NCBI RefSeq assembly: GCF_003259745.1
Contig: NZ_QLMC01000004.1
Location: forward strand, 682,001-746,000
Length of the DNA stretch: 64,000 nt
Direction: 5' to 3'
DNA from: Larkinella arboricola
GTDB taxonomy: Bacteria; Bacteroidota; Bacteroidia; Cytophagales; Spirosomataceae
The position numbers were made by a program, and so were the translations under genes. The notes under the pieces are model-generated. The model was not told the origin of the DNA and made no database searches. It saw only the letters and a list, made by a program, of their open reading frames with translations. Below are positions 25,636-34,147 of this stretch, in pieces. How positions within the stretch are numbered: position 1 is the stretch's first letter; the number at the start of each line of letters is the position of its first letter.

Positions 25636-26085
25636 ATGATGAGCAAGCAACTAACCATCAGTATATTGATCGCGGACGATGATGCTGATGATCGTATGTT
25701 GATCGAACAGGCTTTTCGCGAGAATAATCTGACCGCAACTTTAAATTTTGTCGAAGATGGGGAGGAACTGATTGATTTTCTCCTTCAGCGGGAACCGTAT
25801 ACATCGGTTATCCGGCCCAGCCTGATTATTCTGGACCTGAACATGCCCCGCAAAAATGGTATTCAGGCATTGCGCGAAATCAAGGCGAATGAACAATTGC
25901 GGCAAATTCCCATCGTTGTATTAACAACGTCGACCGCCGAAGAAGATATCCTGCGTACCTATGATCTGGGCGTAAGTTCTTATATTTCGAAGCCATTTGA
26001 TTACAGCACATTGCTTGATATTACAAACACCATAAAAAAATACTGGATTGACACCGTTTCCTTACCTGATGACTCAACCCGATGA
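25636..26085 (+). CDS. Rcp1-like single-domain response regulator
   Basis: The 149-residue protein is a receiver of the Rcp1/CheY group that often partners with kinases encoded next door. It has acidic residues D14-D16, phospho-acceptor D67 in IILDLNMPRKNG, T-T-S in VLTTSTAEED and K in YISKPF. No output domain is present. The next gene, a receiver-PAS-kinase protein, starts inside its 3' end, so the two are translationally coupled and probably form one pathway. Confidence 0.94.
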   Translation: MMSKQLTISILIADDDADDRMLIEQAFRENNLTATLNFVEDGEELIDFLLQREPYTSVIRPSLIILDLNMPRKNGIQALREIKANEQLRQIPIVVLTTSTAEEDILRTYDLGVSSYISKPFDYSTLLDITNTIKKYWIDTVSLPDDSTR

Positions 26086-27532
26086 ATTATCGGAAAAAAA
26101 CATCCGGGTTTTGCTGGTTGAAGATGATGAAGATGATTTTGTCCTGACAAAATCGCTGCTCTCTACCCGCGACAACGCCAATATTATGCTTGATTGGGTC
26201 AGTGACTTCAATTCGGCATTGGAACATATTTACCAGAATACGTACGATGTGTATCTCGTCGATTACCGTCTGGGCGAACGGACGGGGATCGAGCTGATTC
26301 AGGAAGCCTTTAACACCGGTTTTCAAACGCCCATGATTCTGCTGACCGGGCAGGATGATCTGGAGGTCGATTATTCGGCTCTGAAACTGGGGGCCGCCGA
26401 TTACCTGGTGAAAGGACGAATTGACGCCCAATTGCTCGGACGGAGCATTCGCTACGCCATGCGGCAGGCGCATACCGTCGGAGAACTGGCCGAAAAAGAA
26501 AACCGGTACCGTTCGCTGTTTGAGCGGTCAATCGACGCCATTTTTATTACCGACCGTAATTTCGAATTCCAGGAAATTAACCCGTCTATGGTCAATCTGA
26601 CGGGGTATACCAGTGAAGAATTGCGTACGATGAGCGTTCGAGATTTGTTTGATAAGCCGGAGGTGTATGACCTTCTGCGGCAGCAAATCGACGGTCCGGT
26701 ACGCGTGAAGGACACGGAAGTGGTGCTGGTTAGTAAAGATAAGAAGAAAATAGACTGTTTGCTCTCGGTGGTGGCCATTCCGGATAAAGCCGGGGTGACC
26801 AACTGGTTTCAAACCATTGTGCGGGATGTGACACAGCAAAAGAAAGCACAGCGGGATCTGCTGATTGCTGAGAAATTAAGCATGACCGGCCAGATTGCCC
26901 GCAGTATTGCGCACGAAGTTCGCAATCCGCTGACCAACCTGCACCTGGCGCTGGAGCAACTACGCGAAGAACTACCACCGGAAGACCCGGGCCTAACACT
27001 TTATATAAATATTATCCGTCGGAATGCGGAACGGATCGGCCAGTTGATCACCGAAATGCTCAACTCGTCGAAACCCCGTGATCTGGAATTAACACCGTAC
27101 AGCCTCAATGAAGCCGTAAAAGAAACGCTGCACCTGGTTCATGACCGGCTTCAGCTCAAGGGAATGAAGCTGATTACCGATTTCACGACCGACAACAGTG
27201 AGGTGCGGCTCGATAAAGAACAGTTTAAAACGGCTTTGCTGAACATTCTGATCAATGCCGTGGAGGCCATGAAGGAGATGTCCGGCATTTTAACCGTTAA
27301 AACCGTATCACTGGGCGATCGGGCCATTATGGTATGTGTGGAAGATAATGGAGCCGGTATTTCCGAGCAGAATCGGCAACGTCTTTTCGATCCGTTCTTT
27401 ACCGGCAAACAGGGCGGTATGGGACTTGGCCTGACAACCACTCAAAACATTATCAATAGCCACCGGGGTTCAATAGAAGTTGACAGCCAAGAAGGGGTGG
27501 GAACGACCTTCCGGTTGATTTTCCCTAAATAA
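26069..27532 (+). CDS. Receiver-PAS-histidine kinase hybrid protein
   Basis: I prefer ATG 26069 (487 residues), although an in-frame start 21 bases upstream is possible; either overlaps the previous gene. Domains are an N-terminal receiver (12-130, phospho-acceptor D65), PAS (~145-255) with FERSIDAIFITDRNFEFQEI, HisKA with H282 in SIAHEVRNPL, and an ATPase with DNGAGISEQN and GGMGLGLTTT. No membrane segment is seen, so it is cytosolic. A receiver at the N-terminus suggests it takes a phosphate or signal from another kinase. Confidence 0.93.
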   Translation: MTQPDELSEKNIRVLLVEDDEDDFVLTKSLLSTRDNANIMLDWVSDFNSALEHIYQNTYDVYLVDYRLGERTGIELIQEAFNTGFQTPMILLTGQDDLEVDYSALKLGAADYLVKGRIDAQLLGRSIRYAMRQAHTVGELAEKENRYRSLFERSIDAIFITDRNFEFQEINPSMVNLTGYTSEELRTMSVRDLFDKPEVYDLLRQQIDGPVRVKDTEVVLVSKDKKKIDCLLSVVAIPDKAGVTNWFQTIVRDVTQQKKAQRDLLIAEKLSMTGQIARSIAHEVRNPLTNLHLALEQLREELPPEDPGLTLYINIIRRNAERIGQLITEMLNSSKPRDLELTPYSLNEAVKETLHLVHDRLQLKGMKLITDFTTDNSEVRLDKEQFKTALLNILINAVEAMKEMSGILTVKTVSLGDRAIMVCVEDNGAGISEQNRQRLFDPFFTGKQGGMGLGLTTTQNIINSHRGSIEVDSQEGVGTTFRLIFPK

Positions 27533-27557
27533 TACCGGTCTTAATAATGAAGCCAGA

Positions 27558-27592
27558 CGATGGCCACTGAAGATTCAGTGGCCATTTTTTGT
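27558..27592 (+). terminator. Terminator of the hybrid kinase gene
   Basis: ATGGCCACTGAA (27560-27571) and TTCAGTGGCCAT (27574-27585) form a perfect 12-bp stem with a two-base loop, followed by six T. Confidence 0.88.
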
Positions 27593-27759
27593 GTATCTGG
27601 CTGTGGATTTTGGTACACACTCAGACTGCCAATTTCTACAGGATTACCCGCTAAATGGTTTGTTTTAAAAAGCAGGGCAGAAAAATGTATTGTAATAAAG
27701 CGCTGATCGTCAGTATTGTACAAACGTATGCCGTGTGGATGAGATGTAGAATTCAAAAT

Positions 27760-27780
27760 GGCATAATTATCTCAATAGGA
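27760..27780 (+). promoter_or_regulatory. Promoter-like box shared with 22619-22639
   Basis: The box GGCATAATTATCTCAATAGG has the same order of words and the same total length as that at 22619. It sits 25 bases before the small gene at 27806, directly after a TGTAGAA heptamer (27745-27751). Confidence 0.35.
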
Positions 27781-27805
27781 TTGACATCAACACGCAAAAA
27801 AGCAA

Positions 27806-28006
27806 ATGTTCTGGACTCAAACTCATTTTCCGGCTGCGATGCGATCGCTTCCGCCTAGTGTTCGGGCCAAGGCGATTGAAATTGCCAATTCGCTTCAAGG
27901 TCAGTATGTGTCGGATCAGCGAGAGGTGATTTCGACCAGTATCCAGGAAGCCCGCAGTTGGTCCCGCCGACGATTTATGGAATCTGCCGGTACCCAGTTA
28001 AGTTAA
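27806..28006 (+). CDS. Small protein of the 'SMKNL..VRxKAIEIAN' type
   Basis: The 66-residue product starts MFWTQTHFPAAMRSLPPSVR, then AKAIEIANSL. It resembles a family of short proteins, widespread in Bacteroidota, whose members read roughly MPWTxxxYPxSMKNL...VRxKAIEIANAL, related to YdaT/ChaB-like proteins. Here the central GYDEGRAIAI part is replaced by QYVSDQREVISTS. The function is unknown; members are often near stress genes. The gene stands 35 bases before the Cys-rich protein gene and may share its transcript. Confidence 0.65.
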   Translation: MFWTQTHFPAAMRSLPPSVRAKAIEIANSLQGQYVSDQREVISTSIQEARSWSRRRFMESAGTQLS

Positions 28007-28041
28007 TCAATCCAATCCCAACCCATATAATTTGAACCACC

Positions 28042-28446
28042 ATGATCTGGAAAAAAAACATTTACGACACGCTGGTAACTTGCGCTTCAACCTGTGATGA
28101 ATACGCGACGGAATGTTCCCGGCAACAGGATATTGAAGAATTATACCGTTGCATTTTCCTGAGTCTGGATTGCGCCGATTTATGCCGTCAGGTGGCCGTT
28201 CTCTACGTTCGGGGTTCCGAAAATACCCGGCTTCTGGCACGCACCTGCATTGAAGTGTGTGAAAAATGCGCCGAAGAATGCGAGCAGATGAGCGCCGAAC
28301 GGGCCTGCCAGATTGCCTCTACCTGTCGGCAGTGCATCCGGGCGTGTATGGCAATCCTGGAAATGGGCATTCACCACGACGAAGAAACGGAAACATCCCG
28401 TTCCCTGTTTGTGGCACTCGGTCGTCAGGAAATGCTTTACAACTAA
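28042..28446 (+). CDS. Cys-rich four-helix bundle copper-binding-type protein
   Basis: The 134-residue protein contains about 14 cysteines, placed along helices as CASTCDEYATEC, CADLCRQ, CIEVCEKCAEEC and CRQCIRAC. The pattern matches the DUF326/Csp-like four-helix bundle family, in which cysteines line the inside and store Cu(I). No Tat or Sec signal is seen, so this form should be cytosolic. Copper binding is by family, not shown here. It lies in the stress island, after the small gene at 27806. Confidence 0.88.
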   Translation: MIWKKNIYDTLVTCASTCDEYATECSRQQDIEELYRCIFLSLDCADLCRQVAVLYVRGSENTRLLARTCIEVCEKCAEECEQMSAERACQIASTCRQCIRACMAILEMGIHHDEETETSRSLFVALGRQEMLYN

Positions 28447-28807
28447 GCCGTCACTGGACGCTGGAATCAATCAAAAAAAACGGTGCTGGTTTTTAACCGG
28501 CCGGGCCATCGGCCATCGGGAAATTCTGTCAGAAACTACGCCCTTGTAGGCAGCGCGGAAGAAGCGGAAGCAAAAATAGTCCGGGAGTAAAATGATATCC
28601 AACGCGTAGACCTGACTGTGAATCCCCAATGTGGTAAACATCCCCTAGCTAACTATAGCCACTGCGTTAGCCCTGAGATGGTTTAACCGGATGAAGACCC
28701 TGGACCGGTAATCGGCACCGTATATAAATATTAGTTGTAAACAGCCGATTGTTTTAGTGTATACTAATTCCGTCGGCTGTTCATTTTTAGTTTAATCTTT
28801 AGTAGCC
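28447..28807. other. 361-base intergenic region
   Basis: I see no convincing gene or RNA. An inverted repeat ACAGCCGA (28741-28748) / TCGGCTGT (28773-28780) lies 28 bases before the next start codon and could be a leader hairpin or a weak terminator for the gene upstream. Confidence 0.4.
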
Positions 28808-29311
28808 ATGGAAACCAAAGAACAACAGAATACGGAGATGGCGAGAGTAAGCAAACTGATCGAAGGAATTCGGATTGGGATGCTCACCACGCAGGACGGA
28901 AATGGGAACCTCGTCAGTCGACCGATGGCGGTCATGCAGCTTGACGAAAACGGCGACCTATGGTTTTTAACCAAAGAAAACTCTCCGAAAACCGATCAAA
29001 TTAACGACAATTATAAAGTCAATGTAGCGTTTGCTGACGTGTCCGACGCTTCGTATGTGTCGGTGAGCGGTACCGCCCAGGAACTCCACGACCGGGCAAA
29101 AATTGAGGAATTATGGTCACCGATGGCCAAACCGTGGTTCCCCGACGGCAAGGATGACCCGCAACTGGCGATTCTGAAAGTGCATATCGATACCGCCGAA
29201 TACTGGGATTCGACTTCCAGCCGGATGGTACGGCTTTTTGAAATGGCCCGGGCCGCCCTGACGGGAGATACGTACAAGGAAGGCGAAAATAAAATAGTGG
29301 AAAACCGGTAA
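28808..29311 (+). CDS. Pyridoxamine 5'-phosphate oxidase-family general stress protein
   Basis: The 167-residue protein matches the FMN-binding split-barrel family of general stress protein 26. Typical segments are GIRIGMLTTQDGNGNLVSRP, GDLWFLTKENSPKTDQI and VNVAFADVSDASYVSVSGTA. Members bind flavin; their substrate is unknown and they are usually not true PNP oxidases. The ATG follows an AT-rich leader. It is a single gene followed by a strong terminator. Confidence 0.92.
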   Translation: METKEQQNTEMARVSKLIEGIRIGMLTTQDGNGNLVSRPMAVMQLDENGDLWFLTKENSPKTDQINDNYKVNVAFADVSDASYVSVSGTAQELHDRAKIEELWSPMAKPWFPDGKDDPQLAILKVHIDTAEYWDSTSSRMVRLFEMARAALTGDTYKEGENKIVENR

Positions 29312-29332
29312 CGAATATCTTCCGGTCTGTAA

Positions 29333-29363
29333 AAATGCCGACCTGATCAGGTCGGCATTTTTG
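29333..29363 (+). terminator. Intrinsic terminator
   Basis: The perfect inverted repeat AAATGCCGACCTGA / TCAGGTCGGCATTT (29333-29360), followed by two more T, ends the stress-protein gene. Confidence 0.88.
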
Positions 29364-29387
29364 CGTAGGTACTAAGCGGATACGAGC

Positions 29388-30116
29388 ATGATTGTAAAAA
29401 GTACAGATTTCGGATGGGAGCTGATTCATCAACAGGCTCATGGCTTGCTGGCCGTTAAAATTGCTATGCAATGGCAGGCTGTAAAGCGAACGAATCGCTG
29501 GACTGAGACGCTGGTGGCTTTAACCGAACACGACGACGGGCAGGATGCCTGGGAAGCCAAAAATCACCTGACCGAAGCCGGAGCGCCGAAGGATTTTCGT
29601 ATTGATCAATATTCTGTCGGGCAGGCCAGACGCATGGTTGAAATTGCGTTGGAAAAAAGCCGCTGGAATGCCCTGATGGTTTCGATGCACAGTACGTTTC
29701 TATACACGGAGCTGGAAGAGCAGAACGCGGAACTGGCCCGGTTTCTGGAAGAGCAGCGACAGAATCAGAAAAACTGGATCAGGCAAATGAAACTTTCGGT
29801 TAAGGAGGTAGATTATGCCTACGCCTTCATTCAATGGTGCGATGCCTTATCACTTATTCTTTGCCAGGGCGATTTACCCCAGAAGAGCCGCCGACTGGAG
29901 ATTAGCCCCGGTCCGGACGGTATTTCCTATTACGTTTTCCAGCGGGCCGACCAGACCGTCGGCGTTGATCCGTGGCCTTTCGATCCGCCGGACTTTATGG
30001 TGCAGATCGAAGCCTACCAATTGCATCAACTGAGTTTTAAGGATGATCAGGAATTATACGAATGTATTCAGAAAGCGCCGATTGAAGAGAAAGAGTGGCG
30101 GTTTAGAAAGGAATAA
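29388..30116 (+). CDS. DUF3891 family protein
   Basis: The 242-residue protein has the DUF3891 layout: MIVKSTDFGWELIHQQAHG at the start, then TLVALTEHDDGQDAWE with an His-Asp-Asp patch, SMHSTFLYTELEEQN, and YAFIQWCDALSLILCQGDLP. The conserved His and Asp residues resemble an HD-like helical fold, but no activity is known. It is cytosolic. It ends at a bidirectional terminator facing glgX. Confidence 0.85.
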   Translation: MIVKSTDFGWELIHQQAHGLLAVKIAMQWQAVKRTNRWTETLVALTEHDDGQDAWEAKNHLTEAGAPKDFRIDQYSVGQARRMVEIALEKSRWNALMVSMHSTFLYTELEEQNAELARFLEEQRQNQKNWIRQMKLSVKEVDYAYAFIQWCDALSLILCQGDLPQKSRRLEISPGPDGISYYVFQRADQTVGVDPWPFDPPDFMVQIEAYQLHQLSFKDDQELYECIQKAPIEEKEWRFRKE

Positions 30117-30144
30117 AAAAAGGGGCATCCAGCCCCTTTTTTAT
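30114..30144 (+). terminator. Bidirectional terminator between DUF3891 gene and glgX
   Basis: AAAAAAAGGGGC, a loop of four to five bases, then GCCCCTTTTTT serves both convergent genes. Confidence 0.85.
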
Positions 30145-30149
30145 TTTGT

Positions 30150-32246
30150 CTACATTTTGAGCAGCACCAGCGACCGGCCTTTGAGTTCGAACGGGTCCCG
30201 GGCCGAAACATCGTAGGGGACTTTAGCGTCCAGATCCGTATTGATCAATACCGTCCAGGTATGTTTACGACCTACCTTGGGTAACTTAAAGGGAACCGTT
30301 TCCCAGAAAGCGTTGAATATAAGCAGAAACCGGCCTTCGCCAATGGGGTCGCCGTTTTCGTCCTGCTCATCCACTTTGGTACCGTCGATCAGAACGCCCA
30401 GGCAGCGGGTAATACCGTCGTGCCAGTTCTTTTCCTTCATGGGTTTGCCGTCGTTTCGCAACCAGACGGCTTCTTCGGGGCTGTAAAATTTCCGTCGGCG
30501 CAACAGCGGATACTCCTGGCGTAACTCGGTGAGTTGCCGCGTAAAATCAAACAGCGCCTGCTGATCGGCGGTCCATTGCCAGTTAAACCAGGCAATCTCG
30601 TTGTCCTGCGCGTAGGCATTGTTGTTTCCCTGCTGCGTGCGGCTGCATTCATCGCCCATCACGAGCATCGGCGTTCCCTGACTGAGCAGGAGCGTGGCCA
30701 GAAAATTCCGTTTCTGCTGTTCCCGGGCCCGGACAATTTCTTCGTCGTCGGTGGGACCTTCCACGCCCATGTTCCAGCTCCGGTTGTCATTCGCGCCATC
30801 CTGATTGTTCTCGCCGTTGGCTTCGTTGTGCTTATCGTTGTAGCTTACCAGGTCGTTGAGCGTAAAACCGTCGTGGGCCGTAATGAGGTTAATGCTGTTG
30901 GACGGCTGGCGACCATCGTCATACAAATCGGGGCTGCCCATAATCCGCGTGGCAATTTCAGGTGCCAGCCCTTCATCTCCTTTCCAGAAGCCCCGTACGC
31001 AGTCGCGGTATTTGCCGTTCCATTCCGACCAGTTGACCGGAAAATTGCCCACGTGATACGACTGAATATCCCACGGTTCGGCAATCAGTTTCACCTGCGA
31101 CAGAACCGGGTCCTGCTGGATGGTGTCCAGAAACGCCGACAACTGACCAGCCGCATTGAGGCTATGGGCCAGGGCCGTCGCCAGGTCAAACCGGAAACCA
31201 TCAACGTGCATCTCCGTTACCCAATACCGTAAGCTGTCCATCACCAGTTGCAGCGTCCGGGGGTGACTCATATTGAACGTATTACCAGTACCGGTATAGT
31301 CCATATAATACAGTTCGTTACCCTCAACCAGCCAGTAGTAAGCCGGGTTGTCAATACCCCGGAACGAAAGCGTCGGTCCATTGTGGTTGCCTTCGGCGGT
31401 ATGGTTGTAAACCACATCCAGAACGACCTCAATACCGGCTTTGTGCAGGGCTTTCACCATGGCTTTAAACTCATTGACGGCATGGCCCATTTCCCCCTTT
31501 GAAGCATATTCACTGTGCGGAGCAAAATAGCCGATGGAGTTATAGCCCCAGTAACTTTCGCTGGTAAATTGGTGAACCGGCATCAGTTCAACCGTAGTAA
31601 CGCCAAGCGATTTCAGGTAGTTGACGGCCTCGGGGCTGCCCAGGCCCGCGTAGGTTCCGCGGATTTTTTCGGGCAGATCGGGGTGCAGTTTCGTAAAGCC
31701 CTTTACGTGCAGTTCGTACATGATCGTACGGTTCAGCGGAATATCCGGTCGTTGATCGTCCTCCCAGTCAAAGTTCGGATCGATAACGATGGATTTCGGT
31801 ACGTACGGCGCACTGTCGTCTTCCTGTGGTTTCGAATACCGGTCCTCATCCTGATTGTCCGGATTAAATCCTAACTGGGCAATGTGGCTATCAATGGGAC
31901 CGCTGATGCCTTTGGCGTAAGGGTCCAGCAGGAGTTTTTTGGGGTTAAACAAAAATCCCCGCGCGGGTTCGAACGGCCCATCAACCCGATAACCGTATAG
32001 CTGGCCGGGTTGAATCGCTTCCAGATAAATATGCCAGATGTGTTCGGTACGTTCGATCAGCGGAATCTGCTGGGTTTCTCTGGTTGGGTCTTCAGCGTCG
32101 AACAGACAAAGAGTGACGCCGGTAGCGTGTTCGCTAAAAAGGGCAAAATTAACACCTTCGCCGTCCCAGGTTGCGCCCAGCGGATACGGTTTTCCTGGCC
32201 GGGAGCGGATATCTTCCGAGTTTTCTACAGTATTTGTGAGTTCCAT
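30150..32246 (-). CDS. glgX: Glycogen debranching enzyme GlgX
   Basis: The 698-residue protein has a CBM48 domain (~20-120) and a GH13 catalytic barrel. Catalytic motifs are DVVYNHT (277-283), GFRFDLATA with nucleophile D354, IAEPWD with acid/base E390, and ITAHDGFTL with H458 and D459. YELHVKGFTKLHPD (177-190) is typical of GlgX/isoamylase-type debranching enzymes, which hydrolyse alpha-1,6 branches of phosphorylase limit glycogen. It lies alone on the minus strand in the stress island; no glgA, glgB or glgP is in the window. Confidence 0.95.
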   Translation of the reverse strand: MELTNTVENSEDIRSRPGKPYPLGATWDGEGVNFALFSEHATGVTLCLFDAEDPTRETQQIPLIERTEHIWHIYLEAIQPGQLYGYRVDGPFEPARGFLFNPKKLLLDPYAKGISGPIDSHIAQLGFNPDNQDEDRYSKPQEDDSAPYVPKSIVIDPNFDWEDDQRPDIPLNRTIMYELHVKGFTKLHPDLPEKIRGTYAGLGSPEAVNYLKSLGVTTVELMPVHQFTSESYWGYNSIGYFAPHSEYASKGEMGHAVNEFKAMVKALHKAGIEVVLDVVYNHTAEGNHNGPTLSFRGIDNPAYYWLVEGNELYYMDYTGTGNTFNMSHPRTLQLVMDSLRYWVTEMHVDGFRFDLATALAHSLNAAGQLSAFLDTIQQDPVLSQVKLIAEPWDIQSYHVGNFPVNWSEWNGKYRDCVRGFWKGDEGLAPEIATRIMGSPDLYDDGRQPSNSINLITAHDGFTLNDLVSYNDKHNEANGENNQDGANDNRSWNMGVEGPTDDEEIVRAREQQKRNFLATLLLSQGTPMLVMGDECSRTQQGNNNAYAQDNEIAWFNWQWTADQQALFDFTRQLTELRQEYPLLRRRKFYSPEEAVWLRNDGKPMKEKNWHDGITRCLGVLIDGTKVDEQDENGDPIGEGRFLLIFNAFWETVPFKLPKVGRKHTWTVLINTDLDAKVPYDVSARDPFELKGRSLVLLKM

Positions 32247-32389
32247 ATAAAATAAGTAATTACTGGCCTAACGACCCAATCCGTAGCAATAAATGGGTTG
32301 ATGTGGATGCTTAAACGGTTTTAAACCAGTAGTTAGCCAGCCTTTTATTCAACTCGGTAAACATTTGGATTGTTTTTGAAATCACAAAA

Positions 32390-32426
32390 AAGTAAAAAAG
32401 CCTCTAATCCAACGGACCAGAGGCTA
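32390..32426 (-). terminator. Terminator of the PA2169-type gene
   Basis: AGCCTCT (32399-32405) pairs with AGAGGCT (32419-32425). On the minus strand six T follow. Confidence 0.75.
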
Positions 32427-32463
32427 GTTCTGCGTGTAACGCAGAGGGATATACTACACTGTC

Positions 32464-32919
32464 TCAGACGACATCGGCCAGCCGCGCCATGGAGGCATGA
32501 GCCGATTCAATCCGCTCTTTCTGGCGGAGCAGCAACTCGCGGGTGCTGGCCATCAGGCTGGTATTTTTCAGAATTTCCTGGTAATCATCCAGTGCCTGCC
32601 CATCACCCCGTTTACACTCCTCCACAATCGCTTTGTCGCTGTGGCCGGTAATCGTCGATTTGATGTTAATCCAGGCGCGGTGCAGATCGGCCACCAGGCT
32701 CGTTGTTGTTTCGGGATCGCCACCGAGTGTCCGGACTTCGCGGTCGATTTCCATGGCGAATTCGCCCCGTTGCCGCGATTGGGCCAGAAAAAGGCTCTTC
32801 AGTTCCGTATCTTTTACGTTTTCAGCGGCTTCCTGATAGCCTCTTTCTCCGTCGCGGGTGCGCGTTAACAGCGTATTCAGGCGATCGAGAATTTCGCCGT
32901 TGGTCTTTCCTACTTCCAT
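32464..32919 (-). CDS. PA2169-family four-helix-bundle protein (DUF2383)
   Basis: I place the start at ATG 32919 (151 residues, MEVGKTNGEILDRLNTLLTR); the frame extends 13 codons upstream without family support. The pattern LNTLLTRTRDGERGYQEAAENV and EIDREVRTLGGDPETTTS matches the PA2169/DUF2383 ferritin-like bundle family. LHRAWINIKSTITGHSDKAIVEECKRGD is also typical. Function is unknown; members are induced by stress in several bacteria. Confidence 0.9.
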   Translation of the reverse strand: MEVGKTNGEILDRLNTLLTRTRDGERGYQEAAENVKDTELKSLFLAQSRQRGEFAMEIDREVRTLGGDPETTTSLVADLHRAWINIKSTITGHSDKAIVEECKRGDGQALDDYQEILKNTSLMASTRELLLRQKERIESAHASMARLADVV

Positions 32920-32996
32920 AACGTTTTTTAGTGTCCAATGTGAAAACTTCACAATCAATAACCCGGAAGAGGGGAGAGTGTTTTGCCGTTCCGTAA

Positions 32997-33692
32997 TTAC
33001 GTGTTGATATTTCCAATGGTACCCCGCTCGGCGGCTTTGCGCAATTTATCATTGGCATAAATCGCCACTTCCACCCGACGGTTTTGCTGACGGCCCGATA
33101 CCGTGCTGTTGTCGGCAATGGGTTGACTTTCGCCGTAACCTTTCTCAATTAATCGGTTGCCTTTGATGCCCTGCGACTGGATTAACTTAGCCACGGTTTT
33201 AGCCCGGCGTTCCGACAGTTTCTGGTTATGTTCGTCCGATCCGGTGTTATCGGCATGACCTTCAATCAGCACTTCCGTATCGTTGTATTTTTTCAGCGTT
33301 TCGGCCAGTTTAGCAATGTTTTCGTTGTTGCCGCTTTTCAGATCCGCCTGATCGACATCAAACAGAAAGTCGGAAGCAAAGGTGATCTTAATTCCTTCGC
33401 CTACCCGTTCGACCCGGGCGTTTTCAAGACCCCGGCGCAGTTCTTCCGCCTGTTTGTCCATCCGCCGACCGATTAGAGCGCCCCCTGCACCACCGACGGT
33501 GGCCCCCAGAATAGCACCAATGGCGGTATTTCCGGACTTGCGGCCGATCAGTCCGCCCGCTACGGCACCCGCACCGGCTCCAATGATAGCTCCCCGCTGG
33601 GTTTTATTGGTTTTCTCTCTGATTGCTTTACATCCCGTCATTGTGTCAGTCAGTAGCATACTACCAGCCAGAACAAAGGCCCATGTTCGCAT
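32997..33692 (-). CDS. OmpA-family lipoprotein with glycine zipper
   Basis: I choose ATG 33692 (231 residues) because MRTWAFVLAGSMLLTDTMTGC forms a lipoprotein signal with lipidated C21; the frame runs 12 codons higher. A glycine-zipper segment (~34-78: GAIIGAGAGAVAGGLIG and AILGATVGGAGGALIG) follows, then a charged linker and an OmpA-like peptidoglycan-binding domain. That domain carries ILIEGHADNTGS-type residues (VLIEGHADNTG), SERRAKTVAKLI and GRQQNRRVEV. It should tie the outer membrane to peptidoglycan. Confidence 0.93.
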   Translation of the reverse strand: MRTWAFVLAGSMLLTDTMTGCKAIREKTNKTQRGAIIGAGAGAVAGGLIGRKSGNTAIGAILGATVGGAGGALIGRRMDKQAEELRRGLENARVERVGEGIKITFASDFLFDVDQADLKSGNNENIAKLAETLKKYNDTEVLIEGHADNTGSDEHNQKLSERRAKTVAKLIQSQGIKGNRLIEKGYGESQPIADNSTVSGRQQNRRVEVAIYANDKLRKAAERGTIGNINT

Positions 33693-33916
33693 CCTGATAA
33701 GTCCAAAAGATTGGCTGTGTCTTACCATAGCATTTATGATATTGGTTTGTAGCGTATAAGTCCAAAAGCCATACCAGTAATTTTTGGTGTTTATAGTCAG
33801 AAAATTTACGGTTGATAGAAAGTTAACTTTCAGTTGGTTGTGGACATTTGTACGAAATTTTTACTATAAAAGAAGAATTGTTTTCCTGAAAATTTTGGGG
33901 GAAAGTGGTCCTGAAC

Positions 33917-33936
33917 TTGTAGAATTTTTTCTACAA
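33917..33936. promoter_or_regulatory. Palindrome TTGTAGAA-N4-TTCTACAA
   Basis: Perfect 8-bp arms around TTTT. It lies 225 bases before the OmpA lipoprotein start and about 160 bases before the sigma-54-like box of the gene at 34148, so it could serve either as a regulator site. Its T run after the first arm would also allow weak termination. Confidence 0.4.
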
Positions 33937-34093
33937 TAGGTAAAGCGGATTATTAGAATAGTTATATTCGACTTTACCATCGGATTATTAGGTACATTTA
34001 CTTAAAAAATGTTAGTATTCGGTAGTTGGTCATTTAACTATTTTATATAATATTGCCTTATTTTTACTTAACGGTTCACGGGAAGTCGAGGTT

Positions 34094-34109
34094 TGGCTTG
34101 ATTTCTGCA
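34094..34109 (+). promoter_or_regulatory. Possible sigma-54 promoter of the gene at 34148
   Basis: TGGCTT-N5-CTGCA keeps the invariant GG (34095-34096), ten bases, then GC (34107-34108). The predicted start near 34120 leaves a leader of about 28 bases. Confidence 0.4.
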
Positions 34110-34147
34110 CTAGATTAACCGTAATTTGTACTGTTTATTCTACGTGT

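Larger units (their letters stand above)
33693..34147. other. 455-base divergent intergenic region
   Basis: No gene is seen. It is very AT-rich. It contains the perfect palindrome TTGTAGAA-TTTT-TTCTACAA at 33917-33936 and a sigma-54-like box at 34094-34109 before the small gene on the plus strand. Confidence 0.5.

Noticed and set aside
28500-28660. Minus-strand frame of about 50 codons in the 28447-28807 gap
   Set aside because: No ribosome-binding or promoter signal, unusual residue content and no family likeness.
30534-31232. A 232-codon plus-strand frame opposite glgX
   Set aside because: The GH13 catalytic motifs of glgX run through the same bases; the antisense translation looks random.
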